From assembly GCF_030063355.1 (NCBI RefSeq), contig NZ_JASISZ010000006.1:158295-207703 (forward strand): a stretch of 49,409 nucleotides of DNA, read 5' to 3'. Below the pieces are notes generated by a model. It saw nothing but the letters and a program-made list of their open reading frames with translations. It ran no database searches and was not told the DNA's origin. Positions 46,135-49,409 of the stretch are shown here, in pieces; the stretch's first letter is position 1, and every line of letters starts with the position of its first letter. This DNA is from Streptomyces sp. PH10-H1. GTDB lineage: Bacteria; Actinomycetota; Actinomycetes; Streptomycetales; Streptomycetaceae. The translations under genes were made by a program, and so were the position numbers.

Positions 46135-47532
46135 ATGAAGACAAACCGCTACCGGACGCTGGTGGCCGTCATGCTGGTCGCCGGCATCGGCATGACCGCC
46201 GCGGCGTGTTCGGACAGCAAGAGCACCAAGGACACCGGCTCCGGCGACAAGAGCGCCGGCGCCAAGCTGGATCCCAGCACCAAGGTCACGATCAGCGTGG
46301 ACTGCATGCCGCCGACCACCAAGAAGCCCGAGCGCAAGCAGTGGCTCGACGACATCGCCGAGTTCAAGAAGCTCTACCCGAACGTCACGGTCAACAGCAA
46401 GGACGCCTTCCCGTGTGAGGATCCGGCGAAGTTCACGGCCATGATGAAGGGCGGTACGCAAACCGACGCCTTCTACACGTACATGACCGACAAGAACCAG
46501 GTGCTCGACGCGGGGCAGGGCGCGGACATCACGGCGTACGTCACGCCGGAGACCGTCCCGAGCCTCAACGACATCGACCCGAACGTCCTGAACGTGCTCA
46601 AGGACGGCGGCAAGCTGTACGGGCTGCCCACGTCCAACTACCAGATGGGCCTGATCTACAACCGCAAGATCTTCACCCAGGCCGGTCTCGACCCCAACAA
46701 GCCCCCGACCACCTGGGAGGGCGTGCGGGCCGCGGCCAAGCAGATCCAGGACAAGCTGGGCAGCCAGGGCATCCACGGCTTCATGGAGAACGCCGGCGGC
46801 AACCAGGGCGGCTGGCACTTCACCTCGGAGCTCTACGGCCTGGGGGGCCAGATGACCTCCGAGGACGGCAAGAAGGCCGCGTTCAACACCGCCGAGGGCA
46901 AGCAGCTCCTGCAGACCCTCCACGACATGCGCTTCACCGACAACAGCATGCCGGCCAGTCCGGGACTCGTGTGGGGCGACGTCCAGAAGGCCATGGGCAC
47001 CAGCAAGGTCGGTATGTACGTCGGTGCTCCTGACGACGTCCAGCTCGTCGTCCAGCAGTACCAGGCCAAGTTCGAGGACCTCGGCATGGCGCCGATCCCC
47101 GGTGGCAAGACCTCGCTGTTCGGCGGCGCCGACTACATGTTCAAGAAGTCGGACACCCCCGACCAGATCAAGGCCGGCATCGCCTGGATCAACTTCAAGT
47201 TCCTGACCTTGGAGAAGGGCCAGTTCAACTACGCGCGCAACAAGGGGGACGGCATCCCGGTCGGCCTGCCGCAGCCGTTCTTCTTCACCGGCGCGTCGAA
47301 GGACAAGGACACCGCCACCAAGACGGCGAACGCGACCGTACCGGTCGAGAACTTCGCCACCTATGTGGCCGCCGGGGTTCCGGTGAAGCCCGAGCCGCCG
47401 AACGCCCAGAAGATCTACACGGCGATCGACACCGTGATGTCCGGCGCGCTGACCAACAAGAACGCCGATGTCGGCAAGCTGCTCTCCACCGCTGAGACCC
47501 AGGTCAACACGCTGCTGGCCGCATGCCATTAG
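46135..47532 (+). CDS. Carbohydrate ABC transporter substrate-binding lipoprotein
   Basis: The product is 465 residues. The lipoprotein signal MKTNRYRTLVAVMLVAGIGM ends with a TAAAC lipobox. It belongs to the family-1 sugar-binding proteins: IAEFKKLYPNVTVNSKDAF, DGGKLYGLPTSNYQMGLIYN, KVGMYVGAPDDVQLVVQQYQ. It is longer than MalE and differs throughout, so its sugar need not be maltodextrin. Two cysteines (DCMPP, FPCED) near the N-terminus and one near the C-terminus (AACH) are unusual. The ATG at 46135 follows gaaggg. It leads an operon with two permeases and no ATPase. Confidence 0.92.
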   Translation: MKTNRYRTLVAVMLVAGIGMTAAACSDSKSTKDTGSGDKSAGAKLDPSTKVTISVDCMPPTTKKPERKQWLDDIAEFKKLYPNVTVNSKDAFPCEDPAKFTAMMKGGTQTDAFYTYMTDKNQVLDAGQGADITAYVTPETVPSLNDIDPNVLNVLKDGGKLYGLPTSNYQMGLIYNRKIFTQAGLDPNKPPTTWEGVRAAAKQIQDKLGSQGIHGFMENAGGNQGGWHFTSELYGLGGQMTSEDGKKAAFNTAEGKQLLQTLHDMRFTDNSMPASPGLVWGDVQKAMGTSKVGMYVGAPDDVQLVVQQYQAKFEDLGMAPIPGGKTSLFGGADYMFKKSDTPDQIKAGIAWINFKFLTLEKGQFNYARNKGDGIPVGLPQPFFFTGASKDKDTATKTANATVPVENFATYVAAGVPVKPEPPNAQKIYTAIDTVMSGALTNKNADVGKLLSTAETQVNTLLAACH

Positions 47533-47542
47533 CTGGTTGCGG

Positions 47543-47568
47543 GGGGGCCGGCCCACCGGCCGGCCCCC
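47543..47568 (+). terminator. Intra-operon hairpin after the binding-protein gene
   Basis: Eleven-bp arms (gggggccggcc / ggccggccccc) with a 4-nt loop lie 11 bases past the stop and upstream of the permease genes. A Cys/Pro-rich, c-rich tract with agccc repeats follows to 47640. It may stabilise or partly terminate the transcript so that binding protein is made in excess. Confidence 0.6.
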
Positions 47569-47653
47569 GCGCCGGGACCCCAGCCAGAGCCTCAGCCCCT
47601 GCGACAGCCCCTGCCCCAGCCCCCAGCCCCCGGCCCCAGTCGAGGAGTTCCCC

Positions 47654-48631
47654 ATGGCGGCGACCACCGTCTCCCACAACAAGACCAAAGGCCGTGCCGG
47701 GCATTCCTCGCCGAGGGGTTCCAAACGCCGTCCGGGACTTCCCGGCGAGTCCGCCCGCTCGGCGTTCGGCCGGAGACTGCGACGCGATCTGCAGGCGCAT
47801 GGATTCATGATCGGCGCGGTGCTCTGCTTCGGATTCTTCTCCTGGTATCCGATGATCCGCGAAGTCATCATGAGCTTCCAGAAGACCAAGCGCGGCGAGA
47901 CCAAGTGGGTCGGCTGGGCGAATATCGAAACCGTGTGGAACGACCCCGGGTTCTGGCCGGCCTGGCGCAACACCATGCAGTTCACGCTGTACGCGCTGGT
48001 GATCGGCTTCGCGGCACCGTTCATCATCGCCATCGTGCTCAATGAATTCCGGCACGCACAGGCGTACTTGCGCATTCTGGTCTATCTGCCGGTGATGCTG
48101 CCCCCCGTCGCCGGGGTGCTGCTCTTCAAGTACTTCTACAACCCGGAATACGGCCTGTTCAACCACATCCTGCATTTCCTGCACCTTCCGGAACAGGCCT
48201 GGCTCGACTCGTCGAGCACCGCGATGATCTCCGTGGTGATCGCGGCCACCTGGATGAGCATGGGCGGCGCCACCCTGATCTATCTGGCGGCGCTCCAGAA
48301 CGTCCCGGGCGAGCTGTACGAGGCCGCCGACCTGGACGGCGCCGGGCTGCTGCGCAAGATCTGGCACATCACCATCCCGCAGACCCGGTCGGTGCTGTCG
48401 CTGATGCTGCTGCTCCAGATCGTGGCGACCATGCAGGAATTCACCAATGTGTACCTGCTCACCGGCGGCAGCGGACCGGAGAACTCCACCGGCACCGTGG
48501 TCTACATGGTGTACCAGTACGCGTTCCGCTACGACAGCTTCGGAAGCGCCTCGGCGCTCGGACTCATCATGCTGCTGGTACTCGGCGGATTCTCCGGCCT
48601 GTACGCGCGGCTCAGCCGCGACAGCGACTAG
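47654..48631 (+). CDS. Sugar ABC transporter permease (MalF-like)
   Basis: The product is 325 residues with a long polar, basic N-terminus of about 50 residues, followed by six hydrophobic helices beginning HGFMIGAVLCFGFFSWYPMI. The EAA loop is ELYEAADLDGAGLLRKIWHI followed by TIPQTRS. It has the standard length for this permease group. The ATG at 47654 is preceded by gaggag. It is followed after 15 bp by the second permease gene. As for MalFG, the ATPase must be supplied in trans. Confidence 0.93.
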   Translation: MAATTVSHNKTKGRAGHSSPRGSKRRPGLPGESARSAFGRRLRRDLQAHGFMIGAVLCFGFFSWYPMIREVIMSFQKTKRGETKWVGWANIETVWNDPGFWPAWRNTMQFTLYALVIGFAAPFIIAIVLNEFRHAQAYLRILVYLPVMLPPVAGVLLFKYFYNPEYGLFNHILHFLHLPEQAWLDSSSTAMISVVIAATWMSMGGATLIYLAALQNVPGELYEAADLDGAGLLRKIWHITIPQTRSVLSLMLLLQIVATMQEFTNVYLLTGGSGPENSTGTVVYMVYQYAFRYDSFGSASALGLIMLLVLGGFSGLYARLSRDSD

Positions 48632-48646
48632 GACGGGGAGGGGGAC

Positions 48647-49315
48647 ATGGCAGCGAACCCATCACAGAACCGCACTCTGATCTCCGCGGCCGCGCTGAAC
48701 CGGCCGCGGGGGAAATTCATCTACTGGACCGTCCTCTCGACGGTCCTCGTGGTCTTCACCCTGGTCTTTCTCGGCCCGCTCTACTGGATGGTGACCGGCG
48801 GATTCAAATCCGCTCAGGAAGTGCTCCAGAATCCGCCGACGCTCTTCCCGAAGGACCCGAAGCCTGGCACCTACGCGACCGCGTGGAGCCAGCTGAAGAT
48901 CGCCCGGCTGCTGTTCAACACGATGTACTACGCGTTCGGCGCGCTCGCCTTCCAGCTGGTGTTCGATGTGGGCGCGGCCTACGCGATATCCAAGCTGCGG
49001 CCGGTGCTGGGAAACCTGATCCTCGGCATGATGCTGGCCACGCTGATGATCCCGGCCGCCGTCCTGATCGTGCCGCAGTATCTGACCGTTCTCGATCTGC
49101 CGCTGCTGCATGTGAACCTGATCGGCACTCCGTGGGCGATCTGGCTGCCCACCGTCGCCAATGGATTCAACATCTTCCTGCTGAAGCGGTTCTTCGACTC
49201 GATTCCCGAGGACCTGATGTCAGCGGCGGCGATCGACGGGGCGAGTCCGCTGCGGACCCTGTGGTCGATCGTGCTGCCAATGTGGGTCTTCGAATTTAAC
49301 CGGGCAATCGCGTAG
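48647..49315 (+). pseudogene. Sugar ABC transporter permease (MalG-like), C-terminally truncated
   Basis: From the ATG at 48647 there are 222 codons. The first five membrane helices are present (FIYWTVLSTVLVVFTLVFLG onward), as is the EAA loop DLMSAAAIDGASPLRTLWSI. Right after VLPM, where family members continue with SRPIL or similar and a final helix, the sequence changes to WVFEFNRAIA and stops. About 60-70 residues are missing, including the last transmembrane helix. The break is near 49278. The importer is therefore probably inactive unless another permease substitutes. Confidence 0.82.
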
Positions 49316-49409
49316 GCGGCACGCACGGTTGTGACGTTGCGTGACGGCGTGGTGGTTCCGGTGCCCTGGACGCAAGGGGCCCGCAGGCGTTCGTGATCAT
49401 GGTTGTTCT
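49316..49409. other. Unidentified sequence after the permease break
   Basis: From about 49280 the sequence is foreign to the permease gene. The last 94 bases hold no complete gene. A short open stretch around 49340-49380 (RDGVVVPVPWTQGAR) belongs to nothing I recognise. It may be the edge of a mobile element or a rearranged segment continuing past the window. Confidence 0.4.

Noticed and set aside
47571..47640. Pro/Ala-coding agcccc repeats between the binding protein and permease genes considered as a small gene
   Set aside because: No start with a ribosome site and no conserved sequence; it looks like low-complexity spacer after the hairpin.

Overview
The window is high-GC actinobacterial chromosome and almost certainly comes from a Streptomyces. 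Coding regions show the strong G/C third-position bias of that genus. It carries the typical Streptomyces nitrogen and maltose gene set in the familiar relative order: glnA (type I glutamine synthetase), glnII, an amylase/pullulanase, malEFG-aglA-malR, glnE and a GlnA2-type synthetase. No rRNA, tRNA or CRISPR array was seen.

Layout. 1-2213: an RDD membrane protein divergent from glnA, with a four-half-site GlnR operator between them. 2214-6107: a scrap-heap island bounded by two copies of the last 17 bp of glnA. It holds an ATP-grasp fragment, an IS3-family remnant, a small Cys/His protein, two transposase fragments near opposed inverted repeats, and an intact sigma factor plus membrane partner. 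6200-13240: SPW membrane protein, an ArsR-like regulator/MFS exporter pair, a lipoprotein/sensor-kinase pair, and an ArsR/EamA exporter pair. Both regulator/exporter pairs have a perfect palindrome between divergent genes. 13230-18533: an LD-carboxypeptidase pseudogene, quinone-oxidoreductase-like enzyme, ABM protein, frameshifted globin, a Gfo/Idh/MocA oxidoreductase with a tautomerase-like protein, and a rhomboid-like membrane protein. 18519-19763: GlnR array, glnII and a very strong terminator. 19783-22875: a decayed stretch in which an MMPL exporter, a sensor kinase, a response regulator and a DUF1203 protein are each truncated at two deletion junctions. 23122-25152: an unusual membrane protein with a degenerate sigma-factor-like N-terminus.

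25288-37416 is the starch/maltodextrin region. A secreted 1803-residue amylase-pullulanase faces malE-malF-malG-aglA-malR, with MalR-type CTTGCAG elements between the divergent genes. The logic is extracellular depolymerisation, uptake by MalEFG (no ATPase gene here; streptomycetes usually share MsiK), cytoplasmic hydrolysis by AglA, and repression by MalR. 37454-44517 holds a PAP2 protein, glnE, a secreted phosphoesterase, a beta-propeller fragment and the GlnA2-type enzyme. 44772-49315 is a second LacI regulator plus ABC sugar importer of unknown substrate, whose last permease is broken near the window end.

The sequence is notable for many small, independent deletion or frameshift scars among otherwise well-preserved core genes. 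The best candidates for something new are the putative integration site at the 3' end of glnA and the sigma-like membrane protein at 23122-25152.
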